A stretch of DNA of 64,000 nucleotides, taken from contig NC_051118.1 in assembly GCF_014839805.1 (NCBI RefSeq), forward strand, positions 2,294,001-2,358,000. Direction: 5' to 3'. Made by a program: the position numbers and the translations under genes. The stretch's first letter is position 1. Each line of letters opens with the position of its first letter. This DNA comes from Manduca sexta (taxonomy: Eukaryota; Arthropoda; Insecta; Lepidoptera; Sphingidae). This document shows, in pieces, positions 1 to 11,345 of the stretch. Under the pieces are notes generated by a model. It was given only the letters and a program-made list of their open reading frames with translations, was not told the DNA's origin and did not search any database.

Positions 1-68
1 TGTTTTTGTAGTGCAAAAATTTGCCAAAACATAATTATAAAAGCGGTTTAAATTTTTACCCCTAATTC

Positions 69-318
69 ATAGACGTTATTTATCTAAGGACGGAGCATTG
101 CTGTGATAATAAGTCTGTTTCTCAGCTTTTTTTATCTGACAGCTTGCTGTTTGTTCGGCTTTGTTCATCTGACAGCCAGCTAGGTTCAAGTTGTATCTCA
201 ATATTAGCCAATCACAACGGCCCTATGTCTACGCACTGCGAAAGCTGCCATGCCGTCTGCACTAAGAAACAGACTTCTTATCACAGCAATGCTCCGTCCT
301 TAGATAAAAAACGTCTAT
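69..318. mobile_element. MITE, family 1, copy a
   Basis: A 250-bp non-autonomous DNA element with terminal inverted repeats of about 54 bp (69-122 against 265-318) that differ at only two positions. There is no coding capacity. It lies just upstream of the first visible GH1 exon. A second copy in the opposite orientation lies in the last GH1 intron (10346-10574). The superfamily was not identified. Confidence 0.85.
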
Positions 319-436
319 AAATAAGGGGGTTAATTTGTTCAATATTTTATGTGGGTGATATATACATATAATAATTTATGACCATATTTCTTTATGAAAA
401 ATTAGATTAGTTACTATCACAGAATTTGTTGTTCAG

Positions 437-546
437 TGCCACAGCTTCAGCGAGCTCGTGTCCCATCGACCCAACATTCCCATCATGTTTCAAACTGGGC
501 GCATCCACTGCAGCTTATCAGATAGAAGGGGCTTGGAATGTTAGCG
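437..546 (+). CDS. GH1 gene 1, exon 2
   Basis: First visible coding exon, 110 bp, opening after TTCAG and ending before GTAAGT. It encodes the start of the mature enzyme, [19 protein letters not shown], with the glycone-binding Gln. The acceptor at 435-436 was chosen over one at 421-422 because the paralogue at 59093 starts with the same TGCCA and is exactly 110 bp too. The first base completes a codon begun in the missing exon 1. Confidence 0.9.
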
Positions 547-3500
547 GTAAGTCTTTTCTATGTGCTATCCTACTAATATTATAAATGCGAAAGTTTGTGA
601 GGATGGATGTTTGTTCCTCTTTCACGAAGAAACTACTGAACCGATTTGCATGAAACTTAACAGTAATATTGTTTATACATCAGAATATCGCATAGGCTAC
701 AATTTATAATGATTTTGTGTACTTTGGTCATAATAAACCGACACATTTCAAGTAAGACAGAAAAAAAAACGGAAAATTTCTTCACGCGTGCGAAGCCGCG
801 TGCTAAAGCTAGTAATTTATAAAGGACACGCCCTTTGTCTATTGCCGGGATAAAAAGTCATTAATACATAAAAGGTATCCCTTTATGTAGAATCTAATTA
901 TCATTAGAACGATTTGTAGGCCGCATTTATACATATTAGTACCTATATGTTGTGTCATGTTCCTTTTCGGAAAATTTCACCTTTCTCCACTGGTATATTG
1001 AATAACTAGCGACCCGCCCCGGCTTCGCACGGGTGCAATGCTGATACTAAATACACTACAGAAAAACTGTGAGCGTTGTATATAAAAACATACCGGCCCG
1101 CTCTGGCTTCGCACGGGTATAACATAACAAAATAACTGTATTTCTCCACTATTTAATGGATGTTATTATACATATAAAATCTCTTGAATCACTCTCTATT
1201 AAAAAAAAACCGCATCAAAATCCGTTGCGTAGTTTTAAAGATTTAAGCGTACAAAGGGACATAGGCACAGAGATAGCGACTTTGTTTTATACTATGTAGT
1301 GATAATCAGTATTACGTGTAATCTCACACCTGAACAGAGTGTATGTTGTATAAGTTTATATATTTTCACGTGTAAGATTTTTATAGATAAGCATTAAAAT
1401 ATATATGTATTATAACATTTCTTTCGAGATTATATTAATATAATTTAATCTATTTATTATGCATATTATATATTTATTAGTTTATTCAGCTCTAATGGAC
1501 GGTATCTTGCTGTTATATCAATAAAACTACAATCTCTTATAGTATCGCCATTGTCATTAAGTATAAGCTAGAAGATATATTACAACAATAACTATTATAA
1601 TACATGATGTACGTATTCTAATATCAATTTAAGTATATTTTATGTCTTATTGTGATAATGAATATTTATCACAATAAAAGAGAAAAAGACGTGACGACAT
1701 AAATTAAATTTGAAACTTACATTTGTTCGAAGTTTTGAATTTTTGAGCTACTTTTGTGGCTGACTGCACCACCTACAAATTCCAGTACAATAAAAATCTT
1801 AATGTATATAATTAATTTTAAAACACAGTTTATACTAATCTATTAGTATTTAATGTAATTAATGGTAATGTTACTTCAACAAAAACAATAAAAGATCATC
1901 AATTTGGATCTAAATTTGACCTTATATTCTTAACCATCTCGCAGCCGATACAAAGCCGATATTAATATGATTTCAGATAAAAGTGTTAGTATTTGGGACA
2001 ACTTCACTCATAGAGTACCGAGAGTGACCGTAGATAACAGCACGGGAGATGTCGCGTGCGATTCGTACAACCTGTGGCAGCGGGACGTAGAAATGGCGGC
2101 TGAGATGGGCCTGGACTACTACAGGTACAGAGACTTTCCAGCCCTCACACCCACCACTACAATTCCTGTAAGCCAGTATCAGCAGTGGCATGCATTATGA
2201 CACCGAGCAGTGAAGCTCGGCGAGCCTCAGGGAAAACTAATCTGTCATTATCCCGCAACGTAATTAATTAAATAGAAAAATAGCTGAGTAGGGAGGAGTT
2301 GGAAATGTTAATTGTCTACTTACCTTCATAGCAATGCGGGTGACAAAATCATGATCTAAGGAGGCATTTTAACCTCAAGGATAGGGACGTTTACCACAGG
2401 TACAGCCCAACAGCTACAGTCAGCCTTCATTGGATGTATACGTATATAGAAAAATTACAAAGTTTTTAATACATGGATAGCGACTACCGTACATAAGGTG
2501 TTCAAACCCACCATAGTGACCCACGTAAGTGTGTCGCGTTATGGGATCAGTGTGTATATATCCAGTTCCAACAGGCCGGTATAATTGTGTCGACCGCCCC
2601 TCTCCACATACCATCAGATGCAGTGGGGTCATTTTGGGACTGTTGAGCAAGGGTTCTTCCAGGTTGAGAGGGTTTCTACCACACCCTATCTCAAGTGTGT
2701 ATTTTCTTTCTAGATTCTCTATATCCTGGCCTCGCTTACTGCCGAAAGGTTACGATTACTATGTGAGCAAAGATGGCGCTGAGTACTACAATAATTTGAT
2801 AAATGGCCTCCTGGAGCGTGGAATTGAACCGGTTGTGACGCTGTACCACTGGGACCTGCCAGATATCCTGCAGCAGTTAGGTAAGTCTGGTAACTCGTAG
2901 GTATCACCGCGATGTCTATTTCTACCGCCAAGCAGCAGTGGGCATGTAGTACTAGGCATTATGAGTTCTAGGAAAAGTTCTGGAGTGGCGACCTCGAACC
3001 GGGAGACGCAGCGTAGGCTCCCCACGAGATGAACGGACCTGGTGAGGGTCGCCAGAGTCCGATGGATGAGGGCGGCCCAGAACCGGTCCCTGTGGCGCTC
3101 AATGAGGGAGGCCTATGTCCAGCAGTGGACGATTCCCGGCTGAAATGATGATGATGAGATCTATATTTTGTCTTAGGTTACGAGCACAGTACTTAGTATT
3201 TTGTAATCCAGTTCTGTGTGGTGTTTATAGGCGGTCGTATCACTGACGATCAGGCGAGTGGCATGCTCATCCCGTTATTCAACTGCAATAAGTACATCTT
3301 CATTTAGTAGAAGCGTGTTTTGTACTTGAAACATTATGCTATACGTTTTGTCTTCGTTGAGACGTGAGCATTGCGTTGTCATGACGACCGACGTGTTTAT
3401 TCACGCAAACGCGCAAGCGCAGTATCTACCAAATTAATAGGATTAAAGCCTGTTGTACACGGGTACATTAAATAGTGTAGTAATACAGTAGAGTACTGAT

Positions 3501-6500
3501 TGTACCAATGTAAACAGATTTGTTAGATTGCTGAATTAAATCTACTAAACTGGTGAGTACTTGGAGCCAGTCCTGCATTTGTAAATAGGCCGTATAAGCC
3601 GCGGCCCGCGGGCGGCAGATTTCACAGGACGCTCACTCGATTTAATTAATCATTCGTTTATTAAACTTTAGTGCGTTCCAAAATACAAACAAATGGAATA
3701 TTATTACGTATTTTAGAAACCTACATACATACATAAACCTATCTACATGGGGCGGCGGAAATAAAGTGGCCTACACTCATAAAAAATATAAATCCGGCAC
3801 TGCTTGGAGCTCTTAGTTCAAGCACATTGACTGCACTGTTTACTCTACGTAGACAGAGCTTAATGGTGACTACTTTAATCAAAATTATACCTTCTTTATT
3901 TTCTGCAGGTGGATGGACTAACCCTTTGACAGCAGATTGGTTCGCGAACTACGCTCGCATTGTCTTCGATCTCTACGGAGACCGAGTCAAAACCTGGATA
4001 ACCATAAACGAACCTATCGTGGTATGCGATGCTGCCTACGCCGCGGGGTATACCGCTCCAGGAATCAAAGAGCCTTATTCAGGAGTATTCGTTTGCACGA
4101 AGAATGTTCTCCTAGGCCACGCTAAAGCATGGAGGATTTATGACAAAGAGTTCCGACATTTGTATGATGGTATGCATTCTATTTTTAAAATATTTGTATT
4201 TGTGTATCTTTTTTTTTGATTGGCAAAGGAAGGTGATGTCATACCACCGGTTTAAGGATAAATAAATTGTTCTTACAATGATAAATCCTTAAACTGTCAA
4301 TCATGATGTAAACGATTTACTTTGTAATTAATTTTTCTAAATTGTTGTTGTTAAAAATAATAATATTTTCACGGAAGATAAAGATACTGACTCATGGATG
4401 ACGTAGTTGTGTTGCCGTACTAATGCTGTGCTGAGGTCTCGGGTGCGATCCCCGGTTTGCGTAAATAATTCGTGCTCGGTCCCGCGATAGGCTTGCCTCC
4501 TGTCAAAGGGGACAGAATATACGTTATGACGAAATTTAATGCACTAGTTACACCTCTACTCACCCTTTCGGGAATAAAAAGCGTGGGTGAATATGATAAA
4601 AAATAACAAAATTAAAATAAAGGTATACTTGGTCCTAATGAAGAAGAAAATTTTGTTTTTATGATAAAATAAATAAAAAACATTGACAATTATAATTTTT
4701 GTCTTGGTGTCATCCTTTAATTTGTTTATTTGGGCCTCTTGTTCATTATGTTAACAAGCCAATACCATAGTCAGTTTTAAATAGGCTGGCAAAGGAAGCT
4801 CGGTCAAACAGCCTCATGTTGGCACCACGTTTTTAAACTAGACATACCCACTGCTTAATACGGATAGATATACGTTTAATAGTTGTGGTATAGCGGTCCA
4901 CACAATACATGTTTGTATTATCTATGGAAGAACAAACTGGCTAAATTCCAGCTACCTAATGCGTCCTCGACCAATAGAATCGTAGTAGTTTCGATAGGCG
5001 TGGCTACATCACTATTCACTGGTTATTATTTAGATTTAAAAGATAATATTTATTTACAATTCTTAAAAATGTCGTAACAGTTACAAAACAAATTGAAAAA
5101 ATTGTTTTATGGTTGATTTTATTTGAGAGTTATAAATATAAATTTGAGGAAAAATACAAGTATTTTTATAGGTTGCATTAGTCATTACAATATTACTAAC
5201 TGGAAGGTTATCGAACTTTTGACAACATGAACATCGATAAGTGAAGCCCATTACTTCATAGAATAAATTGAACTGTCTATAAGCGGCGAAGGTGGACCCT
5301 CTGCCAGATAAGTTTCCTTTGGATCAACGGTATCTGGCTATCGAATTGTGAACCTCAATTTTTTGGTCATGCTAATGTAGACTCCGTCAAGTCTCCGGTG
5401 GATTCTTGAGGGTCCACCTGGACCACTTTAGGAAACAATGGCCTAGCTGTTTTGACAGGCAGACAGAGGGGCAACAAAATGATACTACAAGGTTCCTTTT
5501 GAGGTACGGTGCCCTAAAACTTAATAGGGAAATTCAGGAAGAAAAAAATTCTCAAAAAACAATTAAAGAGTATATTTTAATAGATTTTACATGGATTCTA
5601 AGTTGCATACTATCGGTACAAAAATTTATATATGGTTAGAAATTGAGGCGAGTTATTAAAAAAATTAATATAACTATCGCTGGCTACAGAAATACTTTCG
5701 CCAATGATTCGCTACGACTGTCCACGAACAACTGCCCCGATCTGTGATATAATATATATAAGATCCTGACTTACGTTTGTTAGCCTGGCAAGGGCCGGCT
5801 TATACAAACACAGCGGTCTTGCGGGTGCGTGCTTTAGGCACTGCGAGCCCTTAAGTGACCATGCTGAGGGCGACCCTCTAGAGGGTCACGACCTCGGCTC
5901 AGGACGGCCACTGAGAGAAGATGTTTTGGGGACATCAGCGATTATGGAAACGCGAAAGGAGCGAAAAAACGACCTAACAGTCTAACATGTGACCCGATCT
6001 GTCAAACGCTCAGTGATTTTATAGCAAAAGAGAGTCACAAATACCCTCACAATATTTTTATTGTAACAATATATTATCCATTTTACTTGCAGGAAAAGTG
6101 TCAATTTCAAATCACATGATATGGTTCGAGCCAAAAACAAAAGCCGACGAAGCATTGAACGAATTGGCAATGCAATATATAGTAAGTACACAAAGTATAG
6201 AGTCATTTGTATATCTAGGATGCAGTGGTGAAGGGTCCATACAATTCAATTCCTGACGGCTTCCCTTGTGTAATTTATATAAAATTTCCATACCGCATTT
6301 ATGCATATTAATAAATCATTTAAGTAGTGTCGGGTACCCTTTCTGTAATGTATCCTTTGCGACTACGCATTGGGTTCAGTCAGATGTGTTTTATAACACA
6401 AAAAAACTTAAAAAAAAAGAAAAGGAAAAATCACTAAAATATAATGGAATTATTTACGGTTCACTTAATAAGGAATGAATAACAGCCATTTTCAATAAGC

Positions 6501-9500
6501 GATCCTAATCTCAATCTTCAATCCGATTCCGTGAATGACCAATCAAAATAACTCATTTGTAAGCATGTCAAAAACACTTTGTTCTGATTGGTAAACCTTC
6601 GCGATAGATCTAAAAAAGCGATTGATATTGTTTATAGAAAATAGAGGTGTAGCATAAGTAATGTAATCTTCTTTCCGATCTATCTTTATGTTTACACACA
6701 TTAAATATTTGTTTGGAATCAATGCCTCAGTAACAAACACATATACATAAACAATGTAATTGCATATTTTTAGTTTCTTGTGATTTTTTATTTCATTCGC
6801 AAGATATTAAGTTAGTCTAGAAGTCCACCTTAGCAGGTAAACAGATAACACAAAGCTTAGAGGACTAGAAGCAAAAGTAAAATTGCACCCGATTTACTTA
6901 TATAACAAGCTCGAAGGATATATAAAAAAATACTTCCAAACGAAACCCACATTGGTTACCTACAAACTAGAACTTATCGATGGTGATTCCATATTATAAT
7001 TTCCTCCAGAACGGAAGGTACGCCCATGCCATTTATTCAGAAGAAGGAGGCTGGCCATCATCCCTGGAGAAGTACATGGCAGAATATTCTGCCAAGCAGG
7101 GCTACCCTCGTTCCCGGCTGCCTGTCTTTACGGAATATGAAAAAACATTGGTCAGAGGTAATATTGAAGGACTTAGTCTTACCGTTTTGTAATCAGATAT
7201 TTAGGTATCTTGATTGACTTGGTGGCGTAGTGCGTACGCTGTAGGTATGACTACGACTACCGTGATTAGGTCTTGGGTTCGAATCCCGAGTCGGGCCAAA
7301 AATTATTGTGACTGGATTAATCCATGGTGTTATACCCCCGTGCCGTAGAAAGCACTTAAAGCCATTGGTCCTGTGCTTGAGCTCTCTCATGTCGGATTGC
7401 CGTCTCACCGGACTATGCAAGTGAGAGAACAGAGAGTGCACCTGTGTATTGCGCACATACTTGTGCAATATAATAGTCCTGCACACCTAATTGATCTCTG
7501 AGGGATTCATTAACTGTCTCGATAAAATCCTTGCAGTAAAAGGTAGCTTCTTGCTACCTTAACTTATCATTAAATCATTGTCGTAATCAATCATCATTAA
7601 ACTTAATTTATGGCAGTTTAGGCATACTTCGTATCCCGGCCACACTGAAACAGGCCGGCATATTTGTTTCAACTGGCGAGGGGTAATCAGTCGACATTCT
7701 ATCTTGACCTTACTCCACTTATCATCAGGTGAAGTGGGGTCACTTTGCCATGGCTGCACAAATATACGAGAAAAATGAACCTACCTTATTTATCTCTGCA
7801 CCACTCTAAGGTTGACTGGGAAACCAAGCTTTAGCATTAAGTCCGCCTATATACATTTGTATTTTAAATTCAATGAATACAAAATTAAAAAAAAAATAAA
7901 ATACTTTAACACTGACCCAGATTTTTCCATTTTCAGGGACCTTTGACTTTATAGCAGTAAATTATTACACCACTAAGTTAATTCGTCCGGCGCGAGAGGG
8001 CGAGGTGGTTAACGACCTCTTTGTCTCTGGAATACCGGATCTGAACGCGGTCATGGAGTCGCCTCCAACTGCTACGTACGGTTATTCGACGCTAATGTCT
8101 GTGAGTAATCATTTACTGCAAAAATATTCCGGTAAAACCGTTTGTACATTTGCAACATCATTTCCAGAACGAAATTTGTCATATGTGATAATCTAGAACT
8201 GGTGTCTGTTTATATAGAGTAAGAAGAAGATCCATTAATGATGTATACGCTGGGTTTCTGGGGGTAATTACCCCTACGTGGGTATATCAGCTATTTCACA
8301 GGGGTAACAAAGAACCTAATTATAGGATCATGAAATAAAAAAACAAAGCTGACGATAAAATTGTAAGGCGGTTGTGCTTTATGATTAATGAAGATATTTT
8401 GTATGTAATGTTTGTTTTGATAACATTTTGAAGGTGGTATATATGGCGGTACAATCAATGCATACACCGCCATCTCGTCAACATCGCCGGAACTGCCAGT
8501 TGATCGATGCTGACACAACTGTAGTGATAACACACAGCAATCACGCTAGATGGCGACAGACGATCCTGGATTACGCTTACACAATTTGAGCGACGCGTTG
8601 CATATAACCACTTCCGGATAGGAACCGTCGGAGGGGCCGCGGCCGGTCACAAGCAACATCTGCCTGACTGGAAATCTTCCCCTTCCATAGAGGAGCGCAT
8701 CCATCAGTTCCTCTACAGCGGTGTCTACCTTTACGTCGCTAAATATAAATTAGTTTTCCACAGGGGTAACAATACTGTAAGGTTAGGAATCACTAAGGTA
8801 GACGTATATCAACAGTGTAGCTTTATAACTGATGAACAAATATTTTCAAATACTACCTCAGTGATGTCACTGAGCGTATGTATGTATGTCATATCTCATA
8901 CGCGTACTTATGTAATTACGCGTATGAGGTATCGCGACCACGTTGAGATTTAGGAAGATTCTATCTCCAGGTCTCTGATTCTCAGCATTAGCATAGAATC
9001 TCCAAATGTTCAGGTAATAGAAATATGCTCACTCCTACAGGACCTAATATAGCTGGTATACATTCCCTCCCGAGGCAATTGTTGTGCCCTCAGTCTCCAC
9101 ACCGAATGCACGCTCATGCACGGGGGACATTTGTTACGGCCCTAGGCACACAGTTCCATGTGTATACCTCATAGTTGTCAATTCACATTGAGGCCTATAA
9201 GGGCTCGCGAACAATTCCTAGCCTTATCCTATAGGGGGATTCCAGTATCTCATTCGCGGGTTTCCTCTGGTATTGACTGCGGGGTCCGATACCAAAAATA
9301 AATATAATAATAATAATATCAGCCCTGTATTATATACTTGCCCACTGCTGAGCAGGGGCCTCCTCTACTACTGAGAGGGATTAGGCCTTAGTCCACCACG
9401 CTGGCCTAGTGCGGATTGGTAGACTTCACACACCTTCGAAATTCCTATAGAGAACTTCTCGGATGTGCAGGTTTCCTCACGATGGTTTCCTTCACCGTTA

Positions 9501-11283
9501 AAGCGAACGATAAATTCACAAAGAATACACACATGATTTTTTAGAAAAGTCAGAGGCGTGTGCCCTTGGGATTTGAACCTGCGGACATTCGTCTTGGCAG
9601 ACCGTTCCAAACCCAACTACGCTATCGTCGCTTAAAAATAAATATAGCTGGTAAAATATAGGTGTTATCTACCCCTGAAATTAGAAAGGTGTGATGCTAT
9701 GTGTGATTCCAGATCTATCCCAAAGGACTGCGCAGGATACTTGGCTGGTTGAAGGACACGTATGGAGACCATGAGATGATGTTAACTGAGAACGGATTCT
9801 CTTCTTCAGGGAGCGAGTTAAATGACCAAGAGCGGATCGACTTCATAAGAAACCATTTGGAGCAGGTATTTTGATATAATTTTTGTATCATTTAACAGCA
9901 CAGAATTGTTAACTTGTTGCCAAGAACAAAAACACACAAATACACACGCCTAACATTGGTAGAGTAATGCTTTCAATAGGAGAAAATAATAACATAAATA
10001 TCGCGATAAAATCCGTAATATAGTTTTATTTAGATATTGAGTTCAAATTATTTTTCTTAATTTAATTTTATTGGATTTTCAGCTACTTCTGGCAATGAAG
10101 GTGGACCATATTAATGTGTCAGGGTATACGCATTGGTCACTTATGGACAACTTCGAGTGGTTAGACGGATACACGTAAGAATGTTTTAATAACTATGAAC
10201 TTTCTACTGTAAAAAATTGAATATGATATACGGGGTAAAAGAAATTTAAATCGAAATTATAAATAAACTAACGCGTAAAGTAGTGGCAGAGTTGTCAATG
10301 GTGGTGTTTAAATGTGTAAAATAATCCCATTATTCATAAGGGTTTATCTAAGTTTAGCTGTGATAACAAGTCTGTTTCTCGGTGCTGACGGCATGGCAGC
10401 CTTCGCAGTGCGTAGACATAGGGCCGTTGTGATTGGCTAATATTGAGATACAACTTGAACCTAGTTGGCTGTCAGATAAACAAAGCTGAACAAATAGCAA
10501 GCTGTCAGATAAACAAAGCTGAGAAACAGACTTGTTATCATGGCAATGCTCCGTCCTTAGATAAATAACATCTATGAAGGCAAGTCTTTTTGTAATTTGT
10601 CGCAGTATGTCCAATAGTGTTGCTAGAGGAAGAGCGCTAGGCGGTGTTATTGATTTGTTGGAAACCCTTTTTTGTACTCGCTTGCCGACTGGGGGTGGCA
10701 AATTTGATGTTCGCCCTGGGTGACAAAAGCCCACTTATGTAAAAATATTATCTACATAATATTTTTAATGAGAACTAAGATCTCGGTTACAATTCACTTG
10801 TTTTATTCATTCAAAAGTAGGATCATACATATACATGTAGTATGTACTAGATTTGGCGTTCCGAACATTGACTGTGTTCATCTGAATTGAACTGCACTCC
10901 ACTCAAACTGACTTTAGAATGGTCTATATTGACAGCTTGTGGTTGTCATTTTGGTTCAGATTTTGAACAAATATTTTATATGGACATTCGTGTCTATAGA
11001 ATATACGTCAATGATCATACTGCTTTGTGATTAATTATTGTGGCATGTAACTGTTTCTGGGCAGGCGCATTACCAACACTCGAAATCAATCAAAACAACA
11101 AGAATATAATACTAATATTTTAGACAGTATTTTATAATAATTATGTTTAATTTTATTTCCAGATCAAAATTCGGGCTGTACGAAGTTAATTTCACGGATC
11201 CCATGCGCGAGCGCACGCCACGAGCTTCTGCAAACTATTATTCTAAAATTATTAAACAAAGGAAACTAGATATATGCTGTTAA
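437..11283 (+). CDS. Glycoside hydrolase family 1 protein (beta-glucosidase / myrosinase-like), 5' exon outside window
   Basis: Secreted-type GH1 enzyme that hydrolyses beta-glycosidic bonds by the retaining mechanism. Coding exons are 437-546, 1977-2124, 2714-2880, 3909-4169, 6093-6181, 7010-7157, 7937-8100, 9713-9865, 10083-10174 and 11163-11283. Joined they keep one open frame of about 483 codons, near full family length, and every junction is GT-AG with matching phase. GH1 landmarks appear in the expected order: QIEGAW (glycone-binding Gln), [25 protein letters not shown] (acid/base Glu), GGWP, TENGF (nucleophile Glu), WSLMDNFEW (glycone-binding Glu/Trp) and FGLYEVNF. The first exon, expected to carry Met and the signal peptide, is not in the 436 bases upstream. 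No frameshift or nonsense codon was found. Introns are full of Helitrons, SINEs and MITEs. GH1 family is certain; the substrate (dietary glucoside, glucosinolate or other) cannot be read from sequence. Confidence 0.95.
568..812 (+). mobile_element. Lep1-like Helitron, non-autonomous
   Basis: A 245-bp insertion between A and T. It starts TCCTACTAATATTATAAATG and ends in a GC-rich hairpin-like stretch followed by CTAG. These are the termini of the small lepidopteran Helitrons called Lep1. Non-coding, inside GH1 intron 2. Confidence 0.85.
1006..1302 (-). mobile_element. Short Helitron, family 2, copy a
   Basis: Read on the minus strand it starts TCACTACATAGTATAAAAC and ends CGGGGCGGGTCGCTAG, flanked by A and T. 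Other copies are at 25495-25696 and 52315-58971 (interrupted). This copy has an extra internal duplication of the GC-rich 3' end near 1095-1125. Confidence 0.8.
1303..1976 (+). other. GH1 intron 2, remainder
   Basis: AT-rich intron sequence before exon 3. Apart from many short A/T runs I see no repeat family, ORF or RNA gene. Confidence 0.6.
1977..2124 (+). CDS. GH1 gene 1, exon 3
   Basis: 148 bp. It begins after TTTCAG, with the Asp codon split across the junction (G|AT), and ends AG|GTACAG. It encodes the [10 protein letters not shown] and [11 protein letters not shown] segments. The paralogous exon at 59685 has the same length and phases. Confidence 0.93.
2470..2640 (+). repeat. Repeat family C fragment
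   Basis: A dispersed sequence (ATAGCGACTACCGTACA ... AACAGGCCGG ... ACCATCAGATGCAGTG) found seven times in this window on both strands. Non-coding, class unknown. This copy has an internal deletion near 2600. Confidence 0.7.
2714..2880 (+). CDS. GH1 gene 1, exon 4
   Basis: 167 bp between a TTTCTAG acceptor and a GTAAGT donor. It encodes [13 protein letters not shown] and [14 protein letters not shown], where the His-Trp-Asp of YHWDLP is a GH1 active-site signature. Confidence 0.93.
2893..3292 (+). repeat. Repeat family D copy, split by RTE fragment
   Basis: The left part (TCTATTTCTACCGCCAAGCA) and right part (GGCGGTCGTATCACTGAC) match the two ends of the continuous copies at 16183-16474 and 26131-26436. 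A LINE 3' end has inserted between them. Family D copies end in AATAAAAAA, which suggests retrotransposition. Confidence 0.65.
2939..3158 (+). mobile_element. RTE-type LINE, truncated 3' end
   Basis: Read in frame it gives the end of an RTE-clade reverse-transcriptase ORF ([11 protein letters not shown], then QQWTIPG) followed by a TGATGATGATGA tail, the usual RTE 3' repeat. 5'-truncated. Related pieces are at 16896-17143 (-) and 29886-30113 (+). Confidence 0.75.
3293..3908 (+). other. GH1 intron 4, remainder
   Basis: Intron sequence with no recognised ORF or repeat family. A GC-rich spot near 3595-3620 is not part of an exon. Confidence 0.55.
3909..4169 (+). CDS. GH1 gene 1, exon 5 (acid/base Glu)
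   Basis: 261 bp, the longest exon, opening after TTTCTGCAG and ending before GTATGC. It encodes [16 protein letters not shown] and [12 protein letters not shown]; the Glu of NEP is the general acid/base. The [18 protein letters not shown] segment follows. Confidence 0.94.
4390..4595 (+). mobile_element. tRNA-derived SINE-like element
   Basis: The head resembles tRNA-type pol III promoter boxes, with TGACGTAGTTGTGTTGCC as a degenerate A box and GGGTGCGATCCCC as a B box, followed by a non-tRNA body ending near GGGAATAAAAAGCGTGGG. Within GH1 intron 5. Confidence 0.5.
4596..6092 (+). other. GH1 intron 5, remainder
   Basis: Mostly AT-rich intron. A GC-rich stretch at about 5785-5950 looks like an old transposon fragment, but no protein motif is readable. 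Open frames here are short and featureless. Confidence 0.5.
6093..6181 (+). CDS. GH1 gene 1, exon 6
   Basis: 89 bp after TACTTGCAG, ending before GTAAGT. It encodes [16 protein letters not shown] and a helix ending ELAMQYI. The frame joins D-G-K from exon 5 and runs into exon 7 at phase 0. Confidence 0.9.
7010..7157 (+). CDS. GH1 gene 1, exon 7
   Basis: 148 bp after TCCTCCAG. It encodes [18 protein letters not shown] and [18 protein letters not shown], the conserved segment between the two catalytic blocks in insect GH1 enzymes. Confidence 0.92.
7217..7483 (+). mobile_element. tRNA-headed SINE, family B2
   Basis: tRNA-like head with B box GGGTTCGAATCCCGAGTCGG and a body containing GTGTTATACCCCCGTGCC and GATTGCCGTCTCACCGGA. 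Other B2 copies are at 12437-12702 and 50325-50633. The head is shared with family B1 but the body differs. Confidence 0.75.
7640..7760 (+). repeat. Repeat family C, 3' part
   Basis: Contains AACAGGCCGGCATA and CATCAGGTGAAGTGGGGTCA, matching the 3' half of family C copies such as 17624-17878. Confidence 0.65.
7783..7890 (+). mobile_element. LINE 3'-end fragment, family N
   Basis: Shares TTATCTCTGCACCAC, AAGGTTGACTGG and GCATTAAGTCCGCC with 55735-55917, where the same sequence ends in (AAAT)n. Most likely a severely 5'-truncated non-LTR retrotransposon. Confidence 0.6.
7937..8100 (+). CDS. GH1 gene 1, exon 8
   Basis: 164 bp after TTTTCAG, ending before GTGAGT. It encodes [18 protein letters not shown], the GH1 F-x-N-x-Y-T block, and a variable loop ending TYGYSTLMS. 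Confidence 0.92.
8101..9061 (+). other. GH1 intron 8, left part
   Basis: No exon found. The section at about 8440-8760 is GC-richer and contains GGGGCCGCGGCCGGTC, probably an old element. A near-perfect palindrome sits at 8895-8928. Confidence 0.5.
8895..8928. repeat. Inverted repeat
   Basis: CTCATACGCGTA and its exact reverse complement, separated by 10 bases. Intron-located; it may be the core of a small foldback element. Confidence 0.7.
9062..9298 (+). repeat. Repeat family K copy
   Basis: Shares CACCGAATGCACG, GGGGGACATTTGT, CCTAGGCACAC and GCGGGGTCCGATA with 29518-29853. Probably the 3' untranslated end of a non-LTR retrotransposon; no coding sequence. Confidence 0.55.
9303..9632 (-). 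mobile_element. Bm1/HaSE-like tRNA-derived SINE, family A
   Basis: On the minus strand it starts GCGACGATAGCGTAGTTGGG, has a B-box-like GGTTCAAATCC, and ends in an (ATT)n tail at 9303-9320. It is one of nine family A copies in the window. It lies immediately upstream of GH1 exon 9. Confidence 0.85.
9713..9865 (+). CDS. GH1 gene 1, exon 9 (nucleophile Glu)
   Basis: 153 bp after GATTCCAG, both ends in phase 0. It encodes [18 protein letters not shown] and [12 protein letters not shown]; the Glu of TENG is the catalytic nucleophile. Confidence 0.94.
10083..10174 (+). CDS. GH1 gene 1, exon 10
   Basis: 92 bp after TTTTCAG, ending before GTAAGA. It encodes [18 protein letters not shown], with the Glu and Trp that bind the glycone. 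Confidence 0.93.
10346..10574 (-). mobile_element. MITE, family 1, copy b
   Basis: Inverted relative to the copy at 69-318. The right terminal repeat is intact (TCCTTAGATAAATAACATC); the left one has lost about 14 bases. It carries the same interior, including TATTGAGATACAACTTGAAC. Located in the last GH1 intron. Confidence 0.82.
10844..11030 (+). repeat. Repeat family G, internally deleted copy
   Basis: Shares TAGATTTGGCGTTC, GACTTTAGAATGGTC and GTGTCTATAGAATATACGTC with 33318-33630 and 38620-38930. It lacks about 120 bp of the middle. Non-coding, probably a MITE. Confidence 0.7.
11163..11283 (+). CDS. GH1 gene 1, terminal exon 11
   Basis: 121 bp after TTTCCAG, with stop TAA at 11281-11283. 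It encodes [24 protein letters not shown] and a short tail ending in two cysteines. The length matches a normal GH1 C terminus. Confidence 0.93.
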
Positions 11284-11339
11284 AATACTAAAAACCTGGT
11301 ATTGTTTTTATAAAGTGGATTTAATGTTTTTAATAATAT

Positions 11340-11345
11340 AATAAA
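11340..11345 (+). terminator. Polyadenylation signal of GH1 gene 1
   Basis: Canonical AATAAA 57 bases after the stop codon, in AT-rich 3' untranslated sequence. Confidence 0.7.

Noticed and set aside
423..436. Alternative longer GH1 exon 2 starting at 423
   Set aside because: An AG at 421-422 is possible, but the paralogue uses the TGCCA start and the 437 choice gives identical exon length and phase.
10354..10734. 126-codon minus-strand ORF in the last GH1 intron
   Set aside because: Covers MITE copy b; the same region of copy a is not open.
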